A DNA stretch of 38,428 nt from Actinomycetes bacterium (GTDB taxonomy: Bacteria; Actinomycetota; Acidimicrobiia; Acidimicrobiales; Palsa-688): the NCBI GenBank assembly GCA_021847945.1, contig JAJZNG010000180.1, positions 1 through 38,428 of the forward strand, read 5' to 3'. Below the pieces are notes generated by a model. The model worked only from the letters and a program-made list of their open reading frames with translations. It was not told the origin of the DNA and searched no databases. The number at the start of each line of letters is the position of its first letter. The stretch's first letter is position 1. Below are positions 9,218 through 17,472 of this stretch, piece after piece. The position numbers were made by a program, and so were the translations under genes.

Positions 9218-11677
9218 GTGACTGACACGCCCCCCACAACCCCACCGGAGGACAACCCGGGTAACATCGAGCCGATCGAGATCCAAGAGGAGATGGAGCG
9301 CTCCTTCCTCGAGTACTCGATGTCGGTCATAGTCTCGCGAGCCCTGCCCGATGTCCGTGACGGCCTCAAACCGGTGCACCGTCGAATCCTCTTCGACATG
9401 CACGTCCAGGGGTACCGGCCGGATCGCCCCCACGTGAAGTGCGCCAAGGTCACCGGGGACACGATGAGCCGGTTCCATCCCCACGGGAACACGGCGATCT
9501 ACGACGCCCTCGCCCGGATGGCCCAGCCTTTCAGCCTGCGGCACCCGCTCATCGACTTCCACGGTAACTACGGGTCGGTGGACTTCCCACCCGCCGCCGA
9601 GCGCTACACCGAGAGCCGTCTCTCAGCTTTGGCGATGCACATGATAGAAGGTCTCGACGAAGAGACCGTCGACATGGTGCGCAACTACACCAACGAAGAG
9701 GACGAGCCTTCGGTACTACCGTCGCGTTTCCCGAACCTGCTGGTCAATGGCAGCCAGGGGATAGCGGTTGGAATGGCCACGAACATCCCGCCGCACAACC
9801 TGGGCGAAGTTATCGACGCCACGATCCACCTGATCGACCACCCAGAAGCGACAGCCGACGACCTGATGCGTTTCGTCAAGGGACCTGATTTCCCGACGGG
9901 CGCTTTGATACTCGGACGCCAGGGGATAATGGACGCATATCGGACCGGGCGCGGTTCGATCAAGATGAGGGCCAAGGCGGAGATAGTCGAAGGGCGCTCA
10001 GGTGACGAGATCGTCGTCAGCGAGCTGCCCTACCAGGCAAGCCCCAAGGGAATCCTCGAGAAGATAGCCGAGCTGGTCAACGCGAAGGAGCTCGACGGCA
10101 TTCGAGACATCCGCGACTTGAGCGCCGGTGACGACACCAAGCTCGTCGTCTACTTGAAGCGCGACGCCGCCGCGAACGTCGTGTTGAACAACCTCTACAA
10201 GCACACTCCGCTTCAGACCTCCTTCGGGGTCAACATGGTGGCGCTGGTGGACGGGGTTCCCCGGACTCTCAACCTCGTCGGAGCGCTCAGTGCTTACATC
10301 GCCCACCAGGTGGATGTGATCACCCGGCGTTCCATGTACCGGCTGCGCAAGGCGAGGGACCGGGCGCACATAGTCGAAGGTCTCCTCAAGGCCTTGGACA
10401 TGATCGACGCGATCATCGCGGCCATACGAGCCTCGGCGGACCGGTCTGCGGCTAGGACGGCGCTCATGGCGGAGCCGTTCGAGTTCAGCGAAGTGCAGGC
10501 CGAGCACATCTTGGACATGGCACTGTCTACCCTCACCCGTCTCGGCAGGGCCCGTCTAGACGAGGAGCTCGCCCGTCTTCGCGAGACGATCGCCGAGCTT
10601 GAGGCGATACTCGGTGACGAGGAACGTCTCAGGGGTGTCATCAAGTCGGAGATGACGGCGATCCGCGCCGAGTTCGCCAATCCGCGAAGGGCGCAGATCA
10701 CCCTCGATGACGGCGACATGTCAGCAGAGGACCTGATCGATGACGAAGAGCTCGTCGTGACGATGACCAGAGCCGGCTATGTCAAGGCCGTCGCAGCCTC
10801 CCAGTTCAAGACCCAAGGCAGGGGAGGACGCGGGGTCCAAGGGGCGCGGCTCAAAGACGAGGACCTGGTTACCAGGGTTATCCACACCAGCGCCCACGCC
10901 TACTTGCTGTTCTTCTCCAACCTCGGCAAGGTCTACCGGCTGCGGGCCTTCGAGGTGCCGTTAAAGGAGAGAACCGCCCGGGGTACGGCGATCGTCAACC
11001 TGCTGCCGCTGGAGGCCGGCGAGAAGGTCCAGACGCTGATCGACACAAGGGAGTTTCCCTCCGATCAGTTCCTGCTTTTCGCTACCAAGCACGGACAGGT
11101 GAAGAAGACCACCTTCTCCGAGTACGACAAGTCCCGTCGTGAAGGTTTCATAGCCATCAACCTTCGCGACGGCGACGAGCTCGTCGGGGTCATAGTGACC
11201 AGCGGCGACGATGATATTTTCATGGTGTCCAAGGCCGGGATGGCTATTCGCTTCTCCGAGGCGGAGGTCAGGGCGATGGGCCGGGACGCGGCGGGGGTCC
11301 GGGGGATGGCGCTTCGCGGTGGGGACGAGGTCGTATCGGTGGATCCCGCACGCGACGACGCTTCGATACTGATCGTTACCGAGGCGGGTTTCGGTAAGAG
11401 GACCCAGCTACAGCACTTCAACCGGCAGGGGCGTGGCGGGGTCGGCGTCAGGGGTATCCGCCTCACCGCCCAGCGCGGCCAGGTGGTGGCCGCGTTCATG
11501 ATCTCGCTCGAAGACGAGATACTGGTAACGTCGTCGGCCGGGATCATGGTGAGAATGGCCGCACGCGAGATTTCAAGTCAGGGCCGGGACGCTACCGGGG
11601 TCAGGATCGTCACACTCGACCCCGGGCAGCTTGTCGCGTCTGTCGCCCCGGTGCTCGCCGTGGAAGACGCTGGCTGA
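9218..11677 (+). CDS. gyrA: DNA gyrase subunit A
   Basis: DNA-cleaving and DNA-wrapping subunit of gyrase. 819 residues. The catalytic tyrosine is Tyr130 in AAERYTESRL. The quinolone-contact region reads HPHGNTAIYDALARMAQ, with Thr at the position of E. coli Ser83, which some species carry naturally. The C-terminal beta-pinwheel includes a GyrA box (QGRGGRG) and repeated pinwheel blades such as GRGGVGVRGIRL. GTG start at 9218, one base after the gyrB stop. The stop shares an A with the following ATG. Confidence 0.97.
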   Translation: MTDTPPTTPPEDNPGNIEPIEIQEEMERSFLEYSMSVIVSRALPDVRDGLKPVHRRILFDMHVQGYRPDRPHVKCAKVTGDTMSRFHPHGNTAIYDALARMAQPFSLRHPLIDFHGNYGSVDFPPAAERYTESRLSALAMHMIEGLDEETVDMVRNYTNEEDEPSVLPSRFPNLLVNGSQGIAVGMATNIPPHNLGEVIDATIHLIDHPEATADDLMRFVKGPDFPTGALILGRQGIMDAYRTGRGSIKMRAKAEIVEGRSGDEIVVSELPYQASPKGILEKIAELVNAKELDGIRDIRDLSAGDDTKLVVYLKRDAAANVVLNNLYKHTPLQTSFGVNMVALVDGVPRTLNLVGALSAYIAHQVDVITRRSMYRLRKARDRAHIVEGLLKALDMIDAIIAAIRASADRSAARTALMAEPFEFSEVQAEHILDMALSTLTRLGRARLDEELARLRETIAELEAILGDEERLRGVIKSEMTAIRAEFANPRRAQITLDDGDMSAEDLIDDEELVVTMTRAGYVKAVAASQFKTQGRGGRGVQGARLKDEDLVTRVIHTSAHAYLLFFSNLGKVYRLRAFEVPLKERTARGTAIVNLLPLEAGEKVQTLIDTREFPSDQFLLFATKHGQVKKTTFSEYDKSRREGFIAINLRDGDELVGVIVTSGDDDIFMVSKAGMAIRFSEAEVRAMGRDAAGVRGMALRGGDEVVSVDPARDDASILIVTEAGFGKRTQLQHFNRQGRGGVGVRGIRLTAQRGQVVAAFMISLEDEILVTSSAGIMVRMAAREISSQGRDATGVRIVTLDPGQLVASVAPVLAVEDAG

Positions 11678-12348
11678 TGTCGGAGCCTGCCGCCGGGCTG
11701 GGGGGCGGGTCGTCGTCAGACGGCCGTCGAGGCTCTCCTCCGGCGTCTAGAGGGCCGCTACCAGGAGATACGCGAGCAGCGTGGGGCTCACCGGTACCGG
11801 CCGGATACGGATCGTTGAGGGCGGGAGCGTCTCCTCTGTCCCGTGAACGTGGCGGGGAGGGGGTCGACCGTCAGTTGCGGCGAGGATCTTCAGCGGGGCG
11901 GGATTCTGGGGTGAGCGGCGATGCGCCGGTCCACGACGACCAAGACATGCAAGTCCCGCCCAAGAAAGGGTCCCGGCGGGGCCCGGTCGAGCTCGGGAGC
12001 ATAACGGTGTCCCACGTGAACATATCGACGGTAATCAGGGTCTCTTTGATGCTCTACCTTGTTTTTCTTGCTGTTATAGTCGTCGCGGCTATGCTCTTGT
12101 GGGTTGCGGCGGATCAGACAGGAGTCCTGACGTCGATCGACAAGTCGGTTAGAAGCCTCTTCAGCTTGAAGGAGTTCGTGCTGCACGCTTCGGCGGTGGC
12201 TGAATACACATCAGCCGGCGGGGCAGTCCTCGCTGTAGCGGGCACCTTAGCTAATGTCGTAGCAGCTTTGATCTACAATCTCATAGCCGACATCGTCGGG
12301 GGGGTCAGCGTGCGGACAGTAACTATCGTCGCCGAACGAACCTTCTAG
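11677..12348 (+). CDS. DUF3566 membrane protein
   Basis: 223 residues. The first ~105 are low-complexity, Gly/Ser/Pro/Arg-rich and probably cytoplasmic. Two membrane segments follow at about 118-145 and 183-207, with a short loop between them and a C-terminal SVRTVTIVAERTF. The C-terminal half matches DUF3566, which sits immediately downstream of gyrA across actinobacteria. Function unknown. Its ATG overlaps the gyrA stop by one base and its TAG lies four bases before csrA, so it is probably co-translated with both. Confidence 0.88.
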   Translation: MSEPAAGLGGGSSSDGRRGSPPASRGPLPGDTRAAWGSPVPAGYGSLRAGASPLSRERGGEGVDRQLRRGSSAGRDSGVSGDAPVHDDQDMQVPPKKGSRRGPVELGSITVSHVNISTVIRVSLMLYLVFLAVIVVAAMLLWVAADQTGVLTSIDKSVRSLFSLKEFVLHASAVAEYTSAGGAVLAVAGTLANVVAALIYNLIADIVGGVSVRTVTIVAERTF

Positions 12349-12352
12349 GGCC

Positions 12353-12787
12353 GTGCTCGTTCTGAGCCGGAGGGCTGACACTTCGATAATCGTCGGGCAT
12401 GACATCACCGTTACCGTTGAGTACGTTGCTGCTGAAGACGTCTGTCTGAGCGTGAAAGGTCCCGAGGGACTCCGAGTCGAGCGTCTGGAAGAGGTAGAGC
12501 TCGCCCAGGTGCTGTCGAAGAGGGGAAGGACCTGGGATCCTTCGACGATGCACGTGCTGTCGAAGCGGTCCCGTCCCGCCTTGCTGCTCGACGGGGAGAT
12601 TCTCGTAGCTGTGCAGTCCGTCAGCAGCGACTCGGTGCGTATAGGCATCGAAGCGCCCCCGCATGTGCTCATATACCGCGAGGAGGTCTACCGCCAGATG
12701 CAGGAGGCGAACCGCGGCGCGTTGAGCGAGCCGGACGAGGATCTGGGTGGGCTGGTAGCTCTTCGCAGAGTCAGCGCTCCCGAATAG
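12353..12787 (+). CDS. csrA: Tandem-domain CsrA translational regulator
   Basis: CsrA is normally a ~60-80 residue homodimer that binds GGA motifs in mRNA leaders and blocks translation; in several bacteria it represses flagellin. This protein has 144 residues and two CsrA units in one chain. Residues 1-52 start MLVLSRRAD and align without gaps to E. coli CsrA, keeping Leu4, Arg6, Val42 and Arg44. Residues 66-120 start MHVLSKRSR and contain RIGIEAPPHVLIYREEVY, keeping the Arg44 equivalent (Arg109) but with Lys for Arg6 and Ile for Val42. A 13-residue linker joins them. It probably folds as an intramolecular pseudo-dimer with two unequal RNA sites. GTG start at 12353. It is last in the gyr gene run and convergent with fliW, its likely antagonist. 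Confidence 0.87.
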   Translation: MLVLSRRADTSIIVGHDITVTVEYVAAEDVCLSVKGPEGLRVERLEEVELAQVLSKRGRTWDPSTMHVLSKRSRPALLLDGEILVAVQSVSSDSVRIGIEAPPHVLIYREEVYRQMQEANRGALSEPDEDLGGLVALRRVSAPE

Positions 12788-12788
12788 A

Positions 12789-12826
12789 AAAGCTGCAGCT
12801 GAGCCGGATCTTCGGGGACCAGCTTT
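12789..12826. terminator. Possible bidirectional terminator, csrA/fliW
   Basis: AAAGCTG (12789-12795) and CAGCTTT (12820-12826) are reverse complements around a 24-base G/C-rich loop, in the 37 bases between the convergent csrA and fliW stops. The A-run on one side and T-run on the other would serve terminators in both directions. The loop is long, so confidence is low. Confidence 0.35.
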
Positions 12827-13286
12827 ATGAGGGGAGGGCCTCGGCGACAGCGTACGTTGATCTGTGCTGGACGACCTGCGCGGCAACACCAGTGTGACGG
12901 TTGGCGACTATCGGCCCGAGCAGGTTGACGCTGGGACGGCCCGGAGGTCGTGGCACGGTGACCATGACGATAGTTACGGCGTCGTCGGGCCGGGAGATGC
13001 CGAGGGCTATCTGGTGCTCCTCGTCGACCTCGACGCTGTAGTCGGGAAAGAGCAGACCCGGTGCTACGACGGTGAAGGCGACACCCGGATGAGTGGTCGA
13101 TCTCAGCCTGGCGAAAGGGAGCAGCTCCTCTCCTAGGCTCACTATCTCGCACAGACGCACATCGGGGAAGCCCGGAAGTCCAGACGCGAACGTCAACTCT
13201 GAGAGACCTCCGAAGCCGGGGATCCCGACTGAATCGGGAGGTGCCCCGCTCATCATGACCAAGCTGTCTACGAGGGTTGTCGGCAC
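12825..13286 (-). CDS. fliW: Flagellar assembly factor FliW
   Basis: FliW binds CsrA and releases repression of flagellin mRNA, and is itself titrated by free flagellin (known from Bacillus). 153 residues. The diagnostic C-terminal half is present: PGLLFPDYSVEVDEEH, then VTVPRPPGRPSVNLLGPIVA and NRHTGVAAQVVQHRSTYAV. GTG start at 13286, 12 bases after the end of flgL, so it is the last gene of the minus-strand flagellar operon. It faces csrA end to end, which keeps the regulator and antagonist adjacent but separately transcribed. Confidence 0.93.
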   Translation of the reverse strand: MPTTLVDSLVMMSGAPPDSVGIPGFGGLSELTFASGLPGFPDVRLCEIVSLGEELLPFARLRSTTHPGVAFTVVAPGLLFPDYSVEVDEEHQIALGISRPDDAVTIVMVTVPRPPGRPSVNLLGPIVANRHTGVAAQVVQHRSTYAVAEALPS

Positions 13287-13298
13287 TGGCTACTCCGG

Positions 13299-14225
13299 TT
13301 ACAGGTAGGTTACGAGGGAATGCTGCTCGATCTGCGCGGTCGCCCACAGGCCGGCCTGGTAGGCGTTCTGGGACTGCGTGAGGGCTGTCGTCGCCTGGGC
13401 GATGTTGACACTATCGACGGCTGAGATCTGGGTCTGTAGGGCCGTCTGGACGTTGGTGGCTTGCGCAGCGTAAGTCTGGACGCTCTGGTAGGTCGCTCCG
13501 AGGATCCCAGCCTGGTTCGTAACGTTTTGGATAGCTGAGTTCAAGGCGGCGACATCCGTGGTGGTTGCGGTTGCTATCGATGCCGGTGTGCCCGTGCTCA
13601 CGTCAGAGATCAACTTGGAGAGTATGCCAGTCGGGCCGAGAAGACCGCTGCTACCCGAGCCGAACACGGCCGGGCCTGTGGCTGCAATGGGGACGCTTAC
13701 ACCTGGTCCTACGGTTACCGTGGGGGCGGTGCTATTGCCCAAGTAGGTGCCGGTTGTGTCATAAGCTGCCGACACGTTGGCTGTGCCGGCGAATATCGGC
13801 TGATTTCCGTAGGTGGTGTTGGCCAGAGCAGTAACTTGGCTCAGTACGGTCTGCAGTGTGGCTGTGGTGCCTGCTACAGCGGCCTGGGAGTTGGCCAGGG
13901 AGTTCCCTGACAGCGCCATCACGGACTGCGTGGCAGACTGCAGGGCGCTTATCACCGAGTTGAGGGTTGAGGTGCCGAGACTCAGCCATGAACTTGCGTC
14001 TGACGCATTCGACGAGTACTCCTGTGCTCGAACCAGGCTCGAGTTCGCCGCTAGCAGGGAACCGGCTGCTGCGGGGTTGTCCTAGGGCTGGTTTACCAAA
14101 TTGCCACTCGAAAGTTGCGTCTCCAAGGTGGCCTGCTGGCTCTGGTCAGCATTCAGATAAGAGACCAGCTGTGAGGCTATTACGGTCGGGGTATAGGCGA
14201 TTCCTGTGGAAACCGGGGAACTCAC
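13299..14225 (-). pseudogene. flgL: Hook-filament junction protein FlgL, interrupted by an in-frame TAG
   Basis: FlgL (HAP3) joins the hook to the filament. Read from GTG at 14225, preceded by GGGAAGGTGG, the frame gives SSPVSTGIAYTPTVIASQLV and then LSSGNLVNQP. Codon 48 is TAG (14082-14084). It then continues in the same frame with DNPAAAGSLLAANSSLVRAQ through to a normal FlgL C-terminus at 13299. The motif is normally LSSGKxIxxPSDDP, so TAG replaces the conserved Ser; TCG to TAG is one change. Full length would be 308 residues, as usual for FlgL. An internal GTG at 13955 could start a 218-residue piece lacking the N-terminal helix, which is unlikely to assemble. A true nonsense mutation, readthrough or a sequencing error are all possible. 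Confidence 0.85.
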
Positions 14226-14280
14226 TCTGCCACCTTCCCTCTAGGATGTGTCACTTCGGGGACTTGAACACTTGGATAGC

Positions 14281-15636
14281 TCATACTGCTGCCAGAAGAG
14301 ATTGAAGGGCAGTGTCCACGGTCGTGATCACTTTGGCGGCAGCCTGGTAGGTCGACTGGAAGTTCATCAGTTCCACCAGGGCGGTGTTCTGGTTAACACC
14401 GCTAACGCTCTGCAGGTTCTGCTGGGCAGCGTTGGCGGTGGCTGTCTGGGACTGCACCTGGTTGTTTACCTGGCTGACCTGTGAGCCCACGTTGACGACG
14501 GCTGCCTGCCAAGCGGCGTCGGGCCCGCCGGAAGAGTTGTAGAGGCCGGCCAGCGTCTGGGCGGTGGATCCCAAGTTCGGTATCAGTGAAGAGTTCGCAG
14601 CGAAAGTCGGGGCAACCGTAATGTTAGAGGCGGTGTAGGAGCCAGGGGTCGGTGTCTGGAACAGGGGGACCGAAGTCGGTAAGGCGCCGTTCACTAAGTT
14701 GGCAAGGTTGCTCGCGACGGTGTTTAACAGTGACTGAAACGGCTGCGGCTGAGACGTGGACGTGGACTGGGAAGTGGAGGGGGATAGGTAGATATTCGCT
14801 GCGGCCAGCAAGCCGGCAGCCGTGCCTGACGAGGCGTTGAGCACCGCATTCGTGCTCTGGGCGACAACTTGAAGGTTAGGGGTCGAGGCTGTACCGGTGT
14901 TGTTGACTGCGAGAGTGTCAGACCAGTTCCCCTGAACGAGAGTGACACCCCCGACTGCTACATTGACCGACCCATTCGGCGACGCAGTCCACGTGGCGCC
15001 GATGTCCGAGGCGAGCTGTGTCAGGAGCTGGTTTTGCTGGTCGCTCAGAGCCGATACCGACGTGCCGGTTGCTCCCTGCTTGATTATCTGATTATTGAGC
15101 GAGGCAACCTGGCTGAGCAGCGTGTTGGCCTGGCCGACGGTGTTGGTAAGCTGCGAAGAGGCGTTATCGTAGGCTGCTGTGATCTGCCCGGAGGCCTGCG
15201 AAAGGTCCGTCACTACGGTTTGGGCGGAGTCGACGACGGCTTGAAGGTCTGCTTGGCTCGTCGGGTTGGTGGATAGCTGGTTCCAGGACTTCCAGAAGCT
15301 CGACAGGTCAGCCCCTAAACCCGTCGATGACGACGGGTTGCCGAAAGCGAGCTGCGCCTGCTGGAGCGTCTGCTGCAAGGCTGTGCTCTGAGCCAACGCC
15401 GCTGACGTCTGGGCGACATTAGCGGCGAGGAGGCTGTCATTGTTCTGGGTGACGGAAGCTACAGCGACGCCACCTCCGACGCCCGACTGCTCACCCGACG
15501 ACAGGGCGGTGAGGTTGGCTGTTTCGCTTACGTATCCTGGGGTGTTGGTGTTGGACAGGTTCTGGGCGATGGTGTCCATCGCCGTCTGCGCAGCGTTGAC
15601 ACCCGAAGCGGCTATGTCGAGGCCGATGTTGCTCAT
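14281..15636 (-). CDS. flgK: Hook-associated protein FlgK (HAP1)
   Basis: Forms the first hook-filament junction ring. 451 residues. The N-terminal rod/hook motif is NIGLDIAASGVNAAQTAMDT followed by IAQNLSNTNTPGYVSE. The C-terminal end VELMNFQSTYQAAAKVITTV then DTALQSLLAA is the characteristic coiled helix of FlgK. The centre is Ser/Thr/Ala/Gln-rich and variable. Substrate of the flagellar export system with FlgN as chaperone; flgN ends seven bases upstream and flgL follows. ATG start at 15636. Confidence 0.94.
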   Translation of the reverse strand: MSNIGLDIAASGVNAAQTAMDTIAQNLSNTNTPGYVSETANLTALSSGEQSGVGGGVAVASVTQNNDSLLAANVAQTSAALAQSTALQQTLQQAQLAFGNPSSSTGLGADLSSFWKSWNQLSTNPTSQADLQAVVDSAQTVVTDLSQASGQITAAYDNASSQLTNTVGQANTLLSQVASLNNQIIKQGATGTSVSALSDQQNQLLTQLASDIGATWTASPNGSVNVAVGGVTLVQGNWSDTLAVNNTGTASTPNLQVVAQSTNAVLNASSGTAAGLLAAANIYLSPSTSQSTSTSQPQPFQSLLNTVASNLANLVNGALPTSVPLFQTPTPGSYTASNITVAPTFAANSSLIPNLGSTAQTLAGLYNSSGGPDAAWQAAVVNVGSQVSQVNNQVQSQTATANAAQQNLQSVSGVNQNTALVELMNFQSTYQAAAKVITTVDTALQSLLAAV

Positions 15637-15642
15637 GACGGA

Positions 15643-16158
15643 TCAGGCCTTGAGGTCGTAGGTTCGGATGTCACTGAGCCCGCCCTGGAGCATCTCGCCG
15701 CTCGAGTCGTAGCTCGAAGTCGCCCCGAGGAGCGCCAGAGCGTCGTTCGTGGCCGCCAGTCCGCTGGCGAGGAGTCGACGGTTGTTGCGGGAGCAGCGCC
15801 GTACTTGGTCGAGTACGTCGCGCAGTGCGACCTGACGCTGGCGCATGAGCTGGCCGGTGAGCTCGTCGTCGACGCAGTCTGCGAGCTCGCCGAGCGTCGA
15901 GCCGGAAGGCAGCCGGTGAGCGCTGTGAGCGATCTGAGCTGCGGTCTCTCGGCGGCGCCCGGCGTCGGTGAGCTCGGCTACAGCAGCCGCGACCTCCGAC
16001 GTGCTGGCGGCGAGCCAGCGCTGGTCTCCGGCGGTTAGGATCAGGTTCTGCTCTCGCAGCTTGAACAGCAGTTGTTCGAGCGCACGCTGCTCGTCCTCCA
16101 AGCAGGTGAGAAGACCGGAGCATTCGTCGTGTGGACTCTGGCTCGGTTCGTCGTTCAA
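15643..16158 (-). CDS. flgN: FlgN-family flagellar export chaperone
   Basis: 171 residues, predicted mostly helical. It has heptad-like stretches (CLEDEQRALEQLLFKLREQN; RQRQVALRDVLDQVRRCSRN), as in FlgN, which escorts FlgK and FlgL to the export gate. The C-terminal tail SSYDSSGEMLQGGLSDIRTY resembles the short conserved FlgN tail. TTG start at 16158 with AAGGAG upstream. Called by fold type and by its place directly before flgK; sequence identity in this family is low. Confidence 0.78.
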   Translation of the reverse strand: MNDEPSQSPHDECSGLLTCLEDEQRALEQLLFKLREQNLILTAGDQRWLAASTSEVAAAVAELTDAGRRRETAAQIAHSAHRLPSGSTLGELADCVDDELTGQLMRQRQVALRDVLDQVRRCSRNNRRLLASGLAATNDALALLGATSSYDSSGEMLQGGLSDIRTYDLKA

Positions 16159-16180
16159 TGCTGCTCCTTACGTACGGTGT

Positions 16181-16672
16181 CTACTGGATGACAAACCCGG
16201 TGTAGTAGACGGCACTGACCTGCTCGGCTGCGCCGTCGACAGTACCGGTGATCTTCTGGCACTGCTTCAAGATCTCGTTCTGCACGACTTGGCGCTGGGC
16301 TGGGGCGAGAAGACCCTGGTAGGTCTGCTGGCCGAAGATCGCTATGATGTCGTTCTCGATCTCCGGTTGGTCGTTGGATATCGTCGCCGGTACAGCCACT
16401 GCTGTCAGCTGCAAGGAGATCGATACCTGCACGAGGTGGCCGTCAGACAGATTCACCGTCAGCTGGTCCAACGGAAATATCTTGCCTGCAGGTACGGCCT
16501 GCCCAGGCTTGTAGTGCGGTTTCAAAAGTATGCTCTTAGCTTCGTATCCTCCTATCAAGAGCACGATCAGGCCGATGATCAAGAACAGTTTCTTCTTGGA
16601 TTTCTTGGGTGGCTCTTCAACTGTGTCGGCGGCTTTCGACTTCGACTTGACAGATTGGGCTGTGGCGCTCAT
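16181..16672 (-). CDS. fliL: Flagellar basal body-associated protein FliL
   Basis: Single-pass inner-membrane protein that surrounds and stabilises the stator units. 163 residues from the ATG at 16672; the frame stays open further upstream, but that part overlaps motB and is not coding. It has a Lys/Ser-rich cytoplasmic start, a membrane helix at about 29-42 (LFLIIGLIVLLIGG), then a periplasmic domain with PLDQLTVNLSDGHLVQVSIS and ending in VSAVYYTGFVIQ. It overlaps the motB stop by four bases (ATGA), so it is translationally coupled. Confidence 0.9.
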   Translation of the reverse strand: MSATAQSVKSKSKAADTVEEPPKKSKKKLFLIIGLIVLLIGGYEAKSILLKPHYKPGQAVPAGKIFPLDQLTVNLSDGHLVQVSISLQLTAVAVPATISNDQPEIENDIIAIFGQQTYQGLLAPAQRQVVQNEILKQCQKITGTVDGAAEQVSAVYYTGFVIQ

Positions 16673-17472
16673 GGCTGGCTCCGTTGTGATGAGAGGACGA
16701 CGATATCGATTCGGCGGTTTAAGGCCATGTTCTGGGGGGTTGTGTTGGGAGCTAACGGGTGGCTGGACCCGTACCCTGTGGCTGAGAGGCGGTCGGCGGC
16801 TATGCCGTCCACCTTCTCGAGACGAAGGACGACGTTGACAGCTCTCACAGCGGAGAGCTCCTCGTTGGAGGTGAACACGCCTCCTAGTATCGGCTGATTG
16901 TCCGTGTATCCTTCGACGTCTATGTTGTAGGTGTCGCTTCGAAGCACTGAAGCCACGGTGTCCACGACGGCATTGCCGACCGATCCCAGGCTCGCCGAGT
17001 CCGTGGCGAAGAAGACCTTGTCGGCCAGCACCTGCACCACCAGACCCCTGGTCTGTTGCTGCAGGGTGACGTCGCTTGCAAGTCCCTGCTTGACGAGGGC
17101 GTTGTCGATCTGAGCTTGCAAGGCCGCCAGCGACGCCTTGGACACGCCCCCCGAGGAGGGAGTCGTGGTAGTGGTGGTCGTCGGGCCGAGAGGGTTCGGT
17201 ACGAGCGACTTGTACTGGGTGCCGGCGGTCTGGGTGAGGCTCGCGTTGGCTAGGAGCCCCGAGCCGCTCGGGAGGACCCCGGGCTTGGGGTCGAAGGTCT
17301 GCTTCAGTCCTAGGGCTAGGGCGAGGAACTTCTTCTGGTTGATCGACGAGATGGCGAACAAGACGATGAAAAGAGCCAGCAGCAGGGTGATCATGTCGGC
17401 GTAGGTCAAAAGCCATCTCTCGCCGTTTTCGACCTCCTCCTCGTGGTTCTGGTGGCGTGCGCGCCTGCTCAT
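16669..17472 (-). CDS. motB: Flagellar stator protein MotB
   Basis: Proton-conducting stator subunit anchored to peptidoglycan. 267 residues. The membrane segment follows ENGERWLLTYADMITLLLAL, in which Asp26 is the essential ion-binding aspartate; the absence of a sodium-type signature makes a proton motor likely. The C-terminal OmpA-like peptidoglycan-binding domain contains NIDVEGYTDNQPILGG and AVRAVNVVLRLEK and ends near NRRIDIVVL. The linker carries a threonine run. It overlaps motA upstream and fliL downstream by four bases each. Confidence 0.96.
   Translation of the reverse strand: MSRRARHQNHEEEVENGERWLLTYADMITLLLALFIVLFAISSINQKKFLALALGLKQTFDPKPGVLPSGSGLLANASLTQTAGTQYKSLVPNPLGPTTTTTTTPSSGGVSKASLAALQAQIDNALVKQGLASDVTLQQQTRGLVVQVLADKVFFATDSASLGSVGNAVVDTVASVLRSDTYNIDVEGYTDNQPILGGVFTSNEELSAVRAVNVVLRLEKVDGIAADRLSATGYGSSHPLAPNTTPQNMALNRRIDIVVLSSQRSQP

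Noticed and set aside
9485-9520. Quinolone-resistance mutation in gyrA (Thr at the Ser83 position)
   Set aside because: Threonine is a normal wild-type residue here in several species; resistance cannot be inferred.
13953-13955. Internal GTG as the true start of flgL (218 residues)
   Set aside because: The upstream frame clearly encodes the conserved FlgL N-terminus with its own ribosome binding site, broken only by one TAG.
16181-17416. A 411-residue minus-strand ORF covering fliL and most of motB
   Set aside because: Only the C-terminal 163 residues (FliL, from the ATG at 16672) are coding. The rest is the out-of-frame shadow of motB, which has clear MotB motifs.
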